Positions 21,680 through 34,272 of a DNA stretch of 64,000 nucleotides are shown here, piece after piece. The DNA is from Neoconidiobolus thromboides FSU 785 (lineage: Eukaryota; Entomophthoromycota; Entomophthoromycetes; Entomophthorales; Neoconidiobolaceae). A model generated the notes under the pieces. That model was not told the DNA's origin. It searched no databases and worked only from the letters and a program-made list of their open reading frames with translations. Position 1 is the stretch's first letter; every line of letters begins with the position of its first letter. Where the stretch lies: positions 62,001-126,000 of the forward strand of contig MU626276.1 in assembly GCA_025603075.1 (NCBI GenBank), in the 5' to 3' direction. A program made the position numbers and the translations under genes.

Positions 21680-22899
21680 TTTTTTAAAGTTTTTTTTAGA
21701 AAGTGACTGAAGTTGGATTTTTATGCATTTAATTAATATTTTTTATTAGTTTGATAGATTGTTACAGTTATTGCAATTTTTTATGATTTAATAATAGCTC
21801 ATTTAAGAAGAAAAAATTAATGTTAAAAAGACTAAAATATTAAGTTTAGGGTTTAAAATATTAACTTATAAATAGAACTAAATTATAAAAATTACCACTA
21901 AAAAATTCGCAAAAGAGCTGCAACAGCCATAGTTGAACATTAAATTAATGTATCAAAATTTTAGAAAACAAAATAAAAAGGTTCAATTTTTCATACCTTT
22001 AATAAGTTTAAAACAATTTCTCTATATTGAAAATTTTCTTATTAGATTTTTCCGCATGTCCTATCGCGAAGTAAATAATATTTTCCAAATTTAATTGGTA
22101 GGAGTAATAACTTGCAACAGTAAAAATTATTTTTTGCAACATTGATACTATTTTTTAGAAAAAAATAAATCCCTATCGAAAAAACTACTATTAATATTAA
22201 TTTTATGTCACAAAAAATTAATTCTAGATGAAAATTAGTCCTTATTAAAAAACTTAAAAATTAAAGCTGCCGTTTTAACCAAAATCCACTACTTTTCTAG
22301 GGTTAAATTTTCGTGGTAGGATATAAGGAAAATCTAACAATAAACTACCATATGAGAGTGTTTTTTTTGACTTCATTATTTTTCCGTTTTTCAAGCGCTG
22401 TTTAAGCGGAAAATTCATTAGTAAAATTCTTAAACACAAAAATACATCCTCATATATTCTTTAAAGTTGTTCAATTATTCATATTTTTCCCTCTAAAGAA
22501 TTAAACATATCACTTAACTTCAACTTGTAAATTGACCAATAGCTCATCTCAAATTTAAGAATCTATTATGGTAATTGCCTTAAAAATGGCTAGCTTATTT
22601 TCCTAAGAGTGGTTTTTTTGACGAATAGAAACAAAATTTTAACTATATAAGCTAATGAAAGCGGATTTAAATATTAAAAATGAATTTAATTTGTTGGCTT
22701 AAAATCCAAAGTGATTTATCACTTATAAAATACTTACACTCTTTTTAACAGCCAATTTTTATTTTAAATTGATAAAGTTGGCTAAAGAAGGAGCTATTTT
22801 TAAAAGACTTTTACAGATTTAAAATAGAACGTGTTACTATTAAAAAATAATATAATATCAAAAAAAAAAAAGAATATTGTATTTGAAAAAGTAATAAAA
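21680..22899. other. promoter region between divergent SNF8 and MED14, with one MITE-like copy
   Basis: About 1.2 kb, AT-rich, holding the repeat copy at 22350-22455. No coding frame was supported. Confidence 0.5.
22350..22455 (+). repeat. MITE-like inverted-repeat element, copy 2
   Basis: Complete copy, starting ATATGAGAGTGTTTTTTT and ending AATACATCCTCATAT. It contains a more GC-rich inner hairpin (CCGTTTTTCAAGCGCTG, then TTTAAGCGG). Confidence 0.75.
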
Positions 22900-25800
22900 A
22901 TGGAACCTAATGGAGCTTTGAATACCACAGATCCTGATTTGGATTTAAATATCAGAAAAGAAATGAGTAAGGATTCAAAGAGGGCAAGTAAAAAGGAGCG
23001 AGGTGGTAAAAAGAAATCAAAAAGATCATCAGCTTTACCAGCTTTACCAAAACCCCCTTATACTTTGACTAAGTTTAGTGACTTTGTTAAGAATCACATC
23101 AAAGAGATTCACTCCGAGTTACAGAAGTTATTAAGCATGTAAAAAATGATTTAAATTTTAAATTAAATTTGATTTAATTTTAAGAAAATTCTTAGCTTAC
23201 CAAACGAAAAGCATCAAAATAGGAATCAATTATTATTACAGTTTACTTTATGGGTTAAAAAAGAGTCGGCTAAGATTCGAGGTGCTTATCGATATTTGAA
23301 AAAAAGAGGGGAAACTTTAGAAACTTGCCGGGTATAAAATTATATATATTTTGTTAGCTTTAAGTTGATTTTTCTTAGGGTCTTATAACATTATTCCATA
23401 AAGAAAATGCTAAGATCACTAAGTTTTGTCAGGGTATGACTGGAACTTATGACAGCTTTGCTAATGCTAGGTAGAGTTCTATTAAATGGTTATTTTCAAA
23501 ATATTAATCATAATAGAGTTGGTCGCTTTGATGTTCCTGCTGCTCTTGATGTGTTTGAGGGTGGGACTTATAGGACATTTCCTAAAATTGTTGAGGTAAG
23601 TTCAAAACGTTTTAAAATCTAAGTAAAATTAACTTCTTAAAAGGAGAAAATTGTTTCTCCCCCAAAACTTGTTGAAAATGAGGTTCAAAATACGATGAGT
23701 TTGTTAACGGATACTATTTTTATGCGCTATCTGACTAAAGAAGCAATTCCAGAAGATTGGCAAAGTGGGGTTAAAATCGGTATTTTTATATTACAGTTGT
23801 ATTTATATAAAAAGAATTAATAGTTTTTCATAGACTCTGGAAAACTTATCTTTACAAAAAAAGATGTATATGAAGTAAAAAAATAATTTTAACTTTTTAA
23901 CTTTATTTTAAATAATTTAGGTATGTTTAACTTTGCTTGGAACTGGAGAAGATTTACCTTGGCATTTTGTTTATGCAAATATCTTTGTCAAAGGATATGA
24001 TATACCGAAGGATACTGGTATGTGATTAAAAAGTAGGAGAGAGTTTATATTAACCTTTATTTAGAACCTAATCGATTAATGGACCCAAATCAATATTCAA
24101 GATTGGCATATACTTGTCAACAAAAGTTATTACCCGATCATTTAAAAGATCCTATCATCAACCCAATGACTAATCAGGTTGAGCCCTTTCAGCAAGATAC
24201 TGATCCTAAGTTTGAAGCTATTAAAAAGGCTGGGAAAACACCTTATTTAACTTATCTTCGTGATTATTTAAGTAATAGCTTCATTTTTATTTAAAATTGT
24301 TTTTTATTAATATTTTAGATAAATTTGCAATTGATGTTCAGTTTGAGATTTTATGTCTTCAAGTAATTTCCTTATTATTAAATTATTTATTATTTAGCTA
24401 ATGTAATTTTAGACACTGAAAATTTCAAAAACTCGATGGAGCGAACTTTTAAAAGTAGAAATTGATCCTGCCCATACCGTATTAAAACTTAATTATTGGC
24501 AGTAAATTAATTTTATAAATTTAACATTTTTATTAAATTTATTTTAGTAGAGAGGACCCCATTGAATTTGTAAAAGCATATAAACTAGGTAAGCTACTTA
24601 TATTGGTTTTCATATGATTTAATTCAAGATAAAAATAAGATAACCCACAGTGTCTTCAAATTGAAAAATCAAAAACAGGAGATATGGTGCTCCAAGTAAA
24701 TTGGACAGGATCTTCAGTACAAACACTTTGTAAGTTGTTGAATGTACAACAATTAGCAAAGATAACAGATGAAGAGAAGCAATTGATATTGAATCCAACC
24801 AGTATTAATGCAGAAGAGTTATTGTTAAAAGTGATACGTGTGCATACTAAACTTATATTATTGAAGTTTCAAGAGTTAATAGTCTCAATGAAGGTAGAAG
24901 ATCCCAGCTTATTTGCTAAAAGATTGACTGATGAAGATGTATTCCTTGAAGAAAAAGAAGCACTCTATTTGTCAATCAACTATTCATCCCATAGAAAATT
25001 AAAATTAAGTTTAGACCCACGTAATGGAAGGTCTAGAATTTATTTAATTAATGAAAAAAACGAGGAAGTAAGAGTTAAAGAATTGGAAAAAGCAATTGAT
25101 TCTTCACCAATAAAGATAGGAGAAGAATTATTAAAGTGGAGATTATCAGTAATAATAATAATAATACATTATTAAATATTTGTATATTTAATTACGTTTT
25201 ATTTATTAGAGAGTTGTTGATGACATTAAATTCATGTCAGGCTATCATAGCTTTAGTTTTACAGATTCCTTATTTATGGATCCAACAGGTAATTTAGTTA
25301 TAAAGCAATATGATATTAGTGTAATAATGATAAAATTTTCATAGATGGAATTAAATTCGGAAATCACTTTGAAGGACTTACTTATCTTTTTACACCTCAA
25401 ATTAAAAATCAATTTATTGTCATTGGCTTTTTAAATCAAAAGCTAAAGTTTTATTATATTGGAGTCAAGTAAATTCATCTTTAATTTAATTTTATATTCA
25501 ATAATATTAATAACATATTACTTTTTACTAGGCCAACACAAACTTTCCTTTCTTTAAGTTTTATGGTCCCAATCAATCAGGATATTAAAAGAATATTTGA
25601 AAATGTGAATTATTTAGATCAAACAGAATTGATTATTAAATATACACAAAGGTATTACTATTAATTTATTATAAACTATAGTAAATTAAACTAATATTCA
25701 TCAAGCGATTCTAATATTAAAAATGATTTAATGGGGGCTTTGGTTAGAATATCACATGCCCATTATTTATCTTCATCAATTGGGGTACAATTGAATCAAA

Positions 25801-28029
25801 TTTCAGTCAAAAGGTTTATTTCATTACCATTATTTCCACCACCAAGAGCCACCATCAATGGCCACGACTTAGCTATGCCTTATCCCATTCCACCATCTCT
25901 TCTTTCATTTAATGTAAAAAATGAATTTAATAACTCAACTCATAACAATATTACTCAGATCTATAACATCCATTGTGATGATTTAAATAATGCTCTCAAA
26001 ATAACTGCACCCTATGTTAAAGGTCCAATCTGTGTTTTTGCAGCTTCAAATTATTTAAGTTGGGTCGCATTTACATGTGAACTTGATGCTGATTTTGCAG
26101 AGGTTTATTATCAAAAAGCAGAGAAAACAGATCGATGGAGATTAGATGAGATGGACTTTATGAAAGAAAGAATAAGCTTTAAAAGGTATTTTCTTACCTT
26201 TGTTTATCAAGAATTTAGTACCTGCTTGACCGATTTTTGTGATGATTGGAAAGCATTCACATTTGCTTCTAATTTCTATTTGGAAGCTCATCTCATTAAG
26301 CTACATCTTCTCTCTATGAAGATAAAATCCTTTAGTTTAGACTGCTTGACTATCTCCTATCATCAATACTATTCACTCACAGTAGGGTGGGGATACCCGG
26401 ATGATCTATCGGTTGGTGAAAAGAAGCCAAAATTAAGAGTCCTTTTACATTCAGAGCATCCACAAAATGTTCGTAATCCTCATCTCCGTATTCAATTTCA
26501 ACTTGAATCTTTATTTAATCAAACCTTATCATTAACTAAATTGCTACATGAAATCTATTTAACTTTACCGGTGCTCAGTTCACTTGATGAATATGAAAAG
26601 AGGATGTTAAGGGGAGTCAATATCATTCCAAAATCATGTAATGCATTTAGATTGATTTATTCACCATCTTATTCTATCAATGTTGAAATTATTTCACAAA
26701 CTAAAGTAAGAATCAGTGATGGCTCCATTTTTGTTGATCCCAAACGTGCTCCACCAACACCATGGAATTCAAAGCCAGTTAATATTAGTAAAAAAAGTAC
26801 TGATGACGGTAAAAAAGCTGAAGAACAGAAGAATCAACCCCCTTTAAGAGCAAACTCTTTAAACATTCACCCAGAACATATCCCTTATTTCAAAGTGTTT
26901 TCTAGTGCTTTACCATATTTATTGGAAAAGAGCATAGCCAATAACCCTGGGTTTCATCCCTTTAATCATAATGACAATGCTGTCATTTGTAGTGCCCATC
27001 TGATTGCAGATATACTTAGAGCTCTTGATTGGGTGTTTACTTTATATTCTACATTTCAAAGTGCTTATCGCACAAATCCTAACCAGGATCCTAATAAAAT
27101 CCCTGCTTTTACGGCTGAAGAAGAATATAATTATACATATATATCAAACGTCGGGACATGGGCCATTAAAGCAAAAGAGCATTTAAGCACAGTGGAGTGT
27201 GAAGCTCTTTCACTTGAACCATCGGATAAAAGCTCACGTAAGCTTGCACATAACCTCTGCGATATATTTTTGGGTTACCTTAATAGAAGGGTATTTAATT
27301 AAAATATGTTTTAAAAAAGAACTACTAATTTTTTAGTTAAATGTAGGGGTACAACTAATCCATGGACGTTTTAATTCAGCCATGGTAGCTACATATTTAC
27401 CGTTGGAATTGATTGAGGACTTAGTGGAATGTATTAATATAATTGATGTAAATTTATTATTATATTTAAGTATATAAATAATAAATTTACTAATAAAAAT
27501 ATAGAAATCGGGGCCTTATGAGCAGCTCACTGGTAATTTAGAATGGTTTTTAACGGTTCCTGGGGCCATTCCACATCCTTTTTTTAAAGCATTTAAACCT
27601 AACGTACAAGCATGTGTATTGTATAAGAACGTAAATATTGTAAAACTTTTGGTAAACCAATATTCTATCAAACTTAAGCTTAATATTAAGGAATTTTTAG
27701 TTTTATATTGAAAGAGAGAATGTGAGATTATATATACCTTTAGAGTATGACTTGAATAAGAATAATTTGAAGGTTTCTAGTTCACCTACATATAGGGACC
27801 CTGTTATTAATGATACTGAAGCAGTAGCATTGGTATTTTACTTCTTAATTTTAAAGGTTGTTGACTAATTTTGTATTTTTAGTTCAGTGCTCTTTGGGCT
27901 CTTTTGGAACGTTTTAATTTAGACATAGGGGAAGAAAAGAGTATGGTAGTTTCAAAGTTTTTGAAGCACTTATTTGATATTCCAATGGAAAATTTCAAAG
28001 GTCTTATTCCTACAATTAATCGATCTTAA
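22900..28029 (+). CDS. MED14: Mediator complex subunit 14 (Rgr1)
   Basis: I could join 20 exons in phase: 22900-23138, 23196-23331, 23379-23470, 23517-23595, 23644-23779, 23834-23874, 23921-24017, 24065-24271, 24319-24362, 24413-24501, 24548-24588, 24640-25148, 25210-25288, 25345-25468, 25532-25651, 25706-27290, 27337-27447, 27505-27630, 27701-27832 and 27883-28029. The product is 1377 residues, in the Med14 range. Family features: a Lys-rich N-terminus before a helical region (LTKFSDFVKNHIKEIHSELQ), FDVPAALDVFEGGTYRTFPK, the LLGTGEDLPWHF segment, and the LEILC/LRVE-type block (TRWSELLKVEIDP). Med14 is the scaffold joining head, middle and tail modules of Mediator in RNA polymerase II initiation. 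An in-frame ATG at 22831 is possible, but 22900 has the better context (AAAAATGGA). Individual small exon borders are less certain than the gene. Confidence 0.85.
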
Positions 28030-28519
28030 TTATGAATGAAATCGGATTAGCTACAAAAAAGTTGGTTAAAAAAGTTAGCTTTAAATCAATAGTCATATTT
28101 ATCAAAGATGTCAAAAGCTTTTTTTAATACTGCAATTATTATGAGGAGGCTTTAAAGCCCCTCTTTTTATCATGCTTATTAACTTTGCTTCAGGTATATA
28201 TACTTATAGAATCTCCTGCTTTGTATACTCTTAAAAAATAAATTAAAAAATAGGCCTCTTGAAGTTGAAATGTTTTGAGTTTTTTAAAAAAAAATTATGC
28301 TATAAATTAATGCAAACTACTATTCTTTAGATAGTCAGATATAGTTTAGTAATAAGTTGACTATAATGGAGAGTATTTTCAAAACAATGAAAGTTGTGAT
28401 GGAAGGTATATTGTATATTAATTGGATTATTTGTGATGATGGAAAGATTTAGATGCTAGGGGTTTAATACAAATTATAGTTTAAAATAGTGATTGTTTTA
28501 GCATACAAAGTATCATGAT

Positions 28520-28620
28520 TTAGGAGTATTTTTTGACTTCATTATTTTTTCCATTTTTTAAACCCTATTTAAGCAGAAAAATTTTAGTAAGATTCTTAAA
28601 CACAAAAATACATCTCCATT
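28520..28620 (+). repeat. MITE-like inverted-repeat element, copy 3
   Basis: Near-complete copy with diverged left end (GATTTAGGAGTATTTTTT) and right end AATACATCTCCATT. Confidence 0.65.
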
Positions 28621-28914
28621 TGCTAAAGAAATTAGTAAAACATTTTTATTTATTAATTGTACTGAAAATTAGTTTGTTTAAATGTAGATAAAGAAAAAAA
28701 TAAGACATGTCAAAATCAAAATTACTGAAATTAATATTATGATTTTCTTTGATTATTTTATTTTATATCATTTTTAATAAAAGAAAGCAAGGAAACTATT
28801 AATATTAAAATAAGGGATATGATAAAAATGTTCTATAGTTATAAAAACTACAAACAGATACTATAAAATAGTTCAATATTTCAATTGTAAAATGTTAGGT
28901 TTTTAACTTTTTAT

Positions 28915-28999
28915 CATATGAGGTGTTTTTTTCCTTTTATTACTTCTTTCATTTTTTAAACACTATTTGAGTAAAAAAATTGCTAATAAAACTCTTAGA
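28915..28999 (+). repeat. MITE-like inverted-repeat element, copy 4 (3' truncated)
   Basis: Starts ATATGAGGTGTTTTTTT and is recognisable to the ACTCTTAGAG segment, where the right terminus is missing. Confidence 0.6.
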
Positions 29000-29030
29000 G
29001 TGCACATTTTTGAGATAAAAGGGAAAATAT

Positions 29031-29130
29031 TAGGGCTGTATTTTTTTATTTAAGAATTTTACTAGCAGTCTTTTCGTTTAAATGGTGCTTAAAAAATGAA
29101 AGTGATGAAACCAGAAAAAATATCCCCATT
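29031..29130 (-). repeat. MITE-like inverted-repeat element, copy 5
   Basis: Opposite orientation to copy 4 and only ~30 bp away. Conserved segments are TTTAAGAATTTTACTAGC and the TATCCCCATT terminus. Confidence 0.65.
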
Positions 29131-30245
29131 AATAAAAATAACTTAGCATTTAAATATCGGTAGTGCTTAACTTTTATAATTTTATCTTTTTTTAAAATAT
29201 GTTTGAAGATTTTCATAAAAATAAAAATAAAAATAAAAATAAAAATAAATTTTCTAAAAACTTAACGCTTTAATAACAATAACTATTGAGAAAAAACTAG
29301 AGTAATTACTACATTTATTTTGTTTTTTGTAACTAAGCTCTATTTTATAGAAATACTTAAAAGACTCTATTGGACTTCGAGATGGCTTGTTGATGAATAC
29401 AATAAATAAGAAATAAGGGATACTGGTAAAGAAGCTGTAATAGGATTTATCTAAGATAAAAAATATAAAAGTTCCTACTTAAAAACTTACTAATAATTTT
29501 AAATTTCAAGTTGTAAAAAGTGAATAAATATTGAAACAGAAAATAACATTCTCATGTTTTGCAAATTAAAATTACAAATTTACAGTTAACTGTAGTTGAT
29601 AATGATAATAATATTGTATAGATATTGCTTAAATCCTAAAATATCAATAATTAAAAAGGATCAATGTTCACATTAAACAAAAAGAGGCGAAAGGAGCAAT
29701 TGAAAATAACAATTAGCAAGAAAAATATTGAAATAGCTTAAAAAGGGAACTTAACGAGCAAAAAAAACTAAGATAAAAACCGTTAGTTTAAAATTAAACT
29801 AAAGCTCAAAGTAGAAAGGTTTAAAATAGTGATGCAAGAGAGAGTATTTTTTGGAGATCAAAAATAGAAAGAGAGAGATTAAGAAGAGAGAGAAAGAGGA
29901 AGTAAAGATTGAATTAAATATTTTATTAGATGGAATGAAATTTTAAATTAACTTTTTAAAAGAAAATGAAATGAAAGAGAAAACTTAAATAAATCATTCA
30001 ATATTAAGAATGCTAATAAAAACTCGAGTTATACGAATAAGAATTAAATGGTTAATGATATTTAATAGTTTAATTCCTTAATTGATATCATTTTTATTAT
30101 TTCATTTGTTATTTATAATATATAAATATACGCCAATTTCCTTTTCTTATACCTCTTTATTTTTTGTTAGAAAAAGCAATATATATTTAATTTCATTATT
30201 TTAGTTTATATCGTTTGAAAAATTTTATTTAAAAAAGAGACATAG

Positions 30246-31370
30246 ATGATTGTAAAAATAATATACATTTTACTTTTATGCTTATTGAAAGTAGCTACTG
30301 ATAAAATCATAGATGAGAGTAGCAATAATAAAATAAATGATGGTGTGCGGAAGCCTAATGTTGTTGGTGGAGAAGAGGTCAAACCAGCATTTAAATACCC
30401 ATGGATAGTATCGTTACAATGGAAAGGTAGCCATGTGTGTGGAGGAACAATGATAAAAAATAATTTAGTATTGACAGCAGCGCATTGTAGTACTGGGAAT
30501 CAAAATGATTTTTCAGTTGCTATACATAGACATAATTTATCTAAAACCATGAAAGAAGAAAAATCGCAATCTTTTAAAATTCTAAAACGTTATGTTCATG
30601 AAAATTATAATACAATTACCAATTTTAATGATGCTGCTATCTGGAAGTTAAGTGGTAAATACGAAGGTGATTTTGAACCAATTCTATTCGATAATGGTGA
30701 AGGTTCTATTGCTGGTGATAGCGTTTTTGGGATTGGTTGGGGTAGATTGAAGGTAGATGGACCATTATCAAATGTTTTAATGGAAGTTGAAATGCCAGTA
30801 ACAGAGCCAAAAAAATGTATTGATATTATGAAAGAACAAGGTTATACTATATCTTCAGATATACAAGTATGTGCCGGGTTACCCGAAGGTGGTAAAGGTA
30901 ATAAACACAATCAAATAAATTTAGTAATTGGAGATTAACTTTATTTCAATAGATACTTGCCAAGGGGATAGTGGGGGACCATTGATATCAAAGAAAGGAG
31001 GAAAAATGATCTTAGTAGGAATCACATCCTTTGGTATATCATGTGCTTTACCAAACTTGCCAGGAGTAATTTTAGTATTATTAAAAATGGGAATAACTTA
31101 TAAAAATTATTTTAGATTTATACCAAAGTTAAAGGAATTGTGCCATGGATAGAAGGAAAGATCAAAGAAGCGGAAAGTTTTAATGATAATGAAGAAGTTG
31201 AATCAATAGAAGATAAAAATGAGATGAAATTAACAAAAGTTAGTTATAGTCAAGCTAGCCCAAATCCTACTATGATTAATCATTCGCCTATACCTTCTAA
31301 ACGAGAAATTAATAATAATTTTTATAACATTTATAATAACAATGGCAATAATAATAGTAACTATTATTAA
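30246..31370 (+). CDS. secreted trypsin-like serine protease (S1)
   Basis: Three exons (30246-30897, 30953-31065, 31116-31370) give 339 residues. A hydrophobic leader ([19 protein letters not shown]) is followed by a propeptide and VVGGEE at 39-44, the mature N-terminus. The catalytic triad is visible: His80 in LTAAHC, Asp129 in FNDAAIW and Ser224 in GDSGGP. Asp218, six residues before the Ser, occupies the S1-pocket position that gives Arg/Lys specificity. The fold ends at [11 protein letters not shown]. About 70 further residues form an Asn/Ser-rich tail absent from digestive trypsins. The residue before VVGG is Asn (RKPN-VVGG) rather than Arg/Lys, so activation may not be autocatalytic at the usual bond. 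Extracellular trypsins are known in insect-associated fungi and proposed to attack host proteins; that role here is inference. Confidence 0.88.
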
Positions 31371-31748
31371 GTATTTAAAGTTATAAACTTAATTAATTTT
31401 TAATAATAACAATAAACATAAGCTAATTTACTTTTATTCTTCATTTAATTTCACTACAATTATTTGATATTAGCTAACAGTAATTCCAAACATATAATCC
31501 CATTTAAGTTCAAAAATATTGTACCAGCAGTAGTATTAATTATAACAATGTAATATTATTTTATTGTTATTAATGATTATGGCGCTTTTAAACTATAGGT
31601 GAATATTTGATATTAAAAGTTACTAGTAAATTATATATTCAAAATTATTTATAACATCTGATTAAAGCTTAAATAATTTTTTCTAATGTGTCACTAATGA
31701 AAGATCAAAAGTCCCATCTTTGTGAGCAGATTTATTTAAAATTTTAAG

Positions 31749-31851
31749 ATATGGGGATATATTTTTCTGTCTAAGAATTTCGCTAATAATCTTTCTGCTT
31801 AAATAGTGTTTAAAAAACGGAAAAAGTGAAGTCAAAAGAAACACCCCATAT
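31749..31851 (-). repeat. MITE-like inverted-repeat element, copy 6
   Basis: Complete copy with good termini (ATATGGGGATATATTTTT and AACACCCCATAT). Confidence 0.75.
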
Positions 31852-32108
31852 ATTAAGATCTGCTTTATACTATATTTTCAATCTACTACAGTCATCTTAA
31901 AATAAAATTGAACAAGTTATTTTAAATTTCTTTAAATAAAATCTAGGGCAAAAATAAGCAAAATGTAAAATATGATATAAATTAAAATCTAATCAAAACT
32001 ACACTAACTTTACAATATTAAATTTTGCACACTTTCTTTCGATTAATTTTCAAAAGTATACATATTGTTCAAATTTTCCTTGAAATGGCGTGATGGGTCA
32101 AAAATATT

Positions 32109-32212
32109 ATATGGGGGTGTTTTTTTTGATTTCATTATTTCTATTTTTTTAAACACTATTTGAGTGGAAAAATTGTTAGTAAAATTCTTAAACAGAAAAA
32201 AACATCCCCATG
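32109..32212 (+). repeat. MITE-like inverted-repeat element, copy 7
   Basis: Complete copy, one of the best preserved: starts ATATGGGGGTGTTTTTTT, ends AAACATCCCCATG, and keeps GTTAGTAAAATTCTTAAA. Confidence 0.8.
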
Positions 32213-34272
32213 TTTATTTAGCACAATTAAAGACCCTGGAGTTGCTCTATCTTTTTAAAATAGCTATTTTAAGTGATCGGTAATTTGGAAAGATGGTATC
32301 TCTTGTCTTTTGAGCATCTTGTTATAATTATTAAAGGCTTTAGAGCTGTTATTGAATATTTCAATCATTAATCATGTATTCAGCTTAATAAACATTTAAC
32401 TGCAAAGCAATAAAAATTAAAAAAATACGTTAAGTTGTATTTGAAGCTATTATTTTCTATAGAAATATCTCTAGTTTTTATGGTCTTTTTTAATAGTTTA
32501 TTTTAAAAAGCAATTAATATTAATAGTATCAATGAAATAAGGGTTGATGTGTTCGATTGAAAAATGTATTACTCTTTTAAGTGAAGCTTTAAATTTTACT
32601 TATTTTACACGATATAAATAACATGTGTCATTTTCTAAGCTCCGATTCCATAGCAATAGAACAAAAATACAATGGAAAGCTATTAATACAATGATAAGCT
32701 ATGAATTTTTAAATAACATGGGTTGGTTTGAACCTAAATTTCATTTTTTAAATTTTATTTACACTTTTGAAAACTGAAAACCTATAACTTGTCCTTCTTT
32801 GCTTAGTTTTGAAATTAGTCATAAAATCAAACTGGTGCTTTTTATATTTTAATGTTGCTCGGGTCTTTAAATTTACCCACGCAACGAAATTATATTCAAA
32901 ACACATTTATGAACTAATAGTTATATTCAGTTTTACGTTGAATCGTATTTTGATGATATATGCCTCTAATCCTAGCATTTGTGTTATTAAACTAAATATA
33001 TTAATATATTGCAATCAAACTAATTTTCCGAAGAGAGATTTTAAATTGCAAGTTTGATAATGGTAAAAACCAAGTCACTTGTTTTAGTAGACAAAAGTTT
33101 ATTTTTAACTTTAGTATAATCGAAAAGATCTAAAAATAAAATTTATTTAACTCAAAACTACCCTGTCTAGGTTAATCCCTACCTGTTGCAAGAGATACAC
33201 ACAAGTATATTTATCCTAAAATAGAATTATATTATATTTTAATTATTTGAATCATAGTTTGTGACTATCCTAAGTTATGAACTATAATTTATTAAAAATA
33301 ACAATGCATAAAACCTTTATTAAATAAAAAGAGGTGCATTTATTTTACTATAGCTATTCGGTATTGTTTTCATGAACTGTAGCTTTTTAACTTATAAAAT
33401 TAAATAAATGCTTTCATATAAGGTTTGATATACTAATTTATTAACTACAGTTAATAAAAGTTAGTTTTACAATATCAAATAATAAATAATAAATGAATTC
33501 TATTATATTCTGTAAATTTAACTAACAAAATTTAAATATTACCAGATTTATCTTACAATACCAAAATTAATTAAATAATTAAATTACAATGTTCTAATTG
33601 AGGATGTTTTCAGGTTACAGGTAATTTATTTACCAATTAAATAAATCTAAGAATTTACCCATTAAACATGATACCACAGAATATTAACTAGTTATCTACC
33701 TTTGTGATTGGTCACATTAATATTAAAGGTATAAATATATTAATATTAAAAAGACAATAATGCTCTGTACATTTTATATATGTATTGCCTTAATACATGT
33801 CTTTAAGTACATTTGACAAATATTAAATTTAGCATTCGCCAAGATCATCTCATACATTAATATCCAATCATAGCTTTCAAATGCTTTATCTCTAACTTTT
33901 GATAAGCCTCATCTAAATTTATTTTAAATCCTTTTTAGGACTTCAATTTTAGGTTCCTTTAAACCATAACAAATCATGTCTGTCCAATTAAAGTAAGTTA
34001 ATCTCAGTTGCAACGATAACAAAAATAGAATCGAGACCAAAAATAACTTTTGTATTTATTCAATACTATTTTTAAACCTAATATTTTAATTTTGACCATT
34101 ATTAATTAGCAATTTATTTCAAGCGTTTTACTCTTTTAATTAAATTATTTATTACTTTGTTTTAAATTTTACTTTTTATCTTTCTCTATCCAAAAATAAG
34201 AGCTATACAAGGCTTTTACTTTTGTTTATTTCTTAGTATATAGTTTAATAAACAAACATAACAATACTACAT

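Larger units (their letters stand above)
28030..30245. other. 2.2-kb intergenic region with three MITE-like copies
   Basis: Between MED14 and the trypsin gene. Holds repeat copies 3, 4 and 5, a short AAAAAT pentanucleotide-type run near 29220-29248, and purine-rich DNA (about 29840-29910). No gene was recognised. Confidence 0.5.
31371..34272. other. 2.9-kb intergenic region with two MITE-like copies
   Basis: Contains copies 6 and 7 in opposite orientation. An 82-codon frame at 32809-33057 lacks an ATG start and coding character and is not called. Confidence 0.5.

Noticed and set aside
32809-33057. 82-codon frame (+)
   Set aside because: No ATG start and no coding character.
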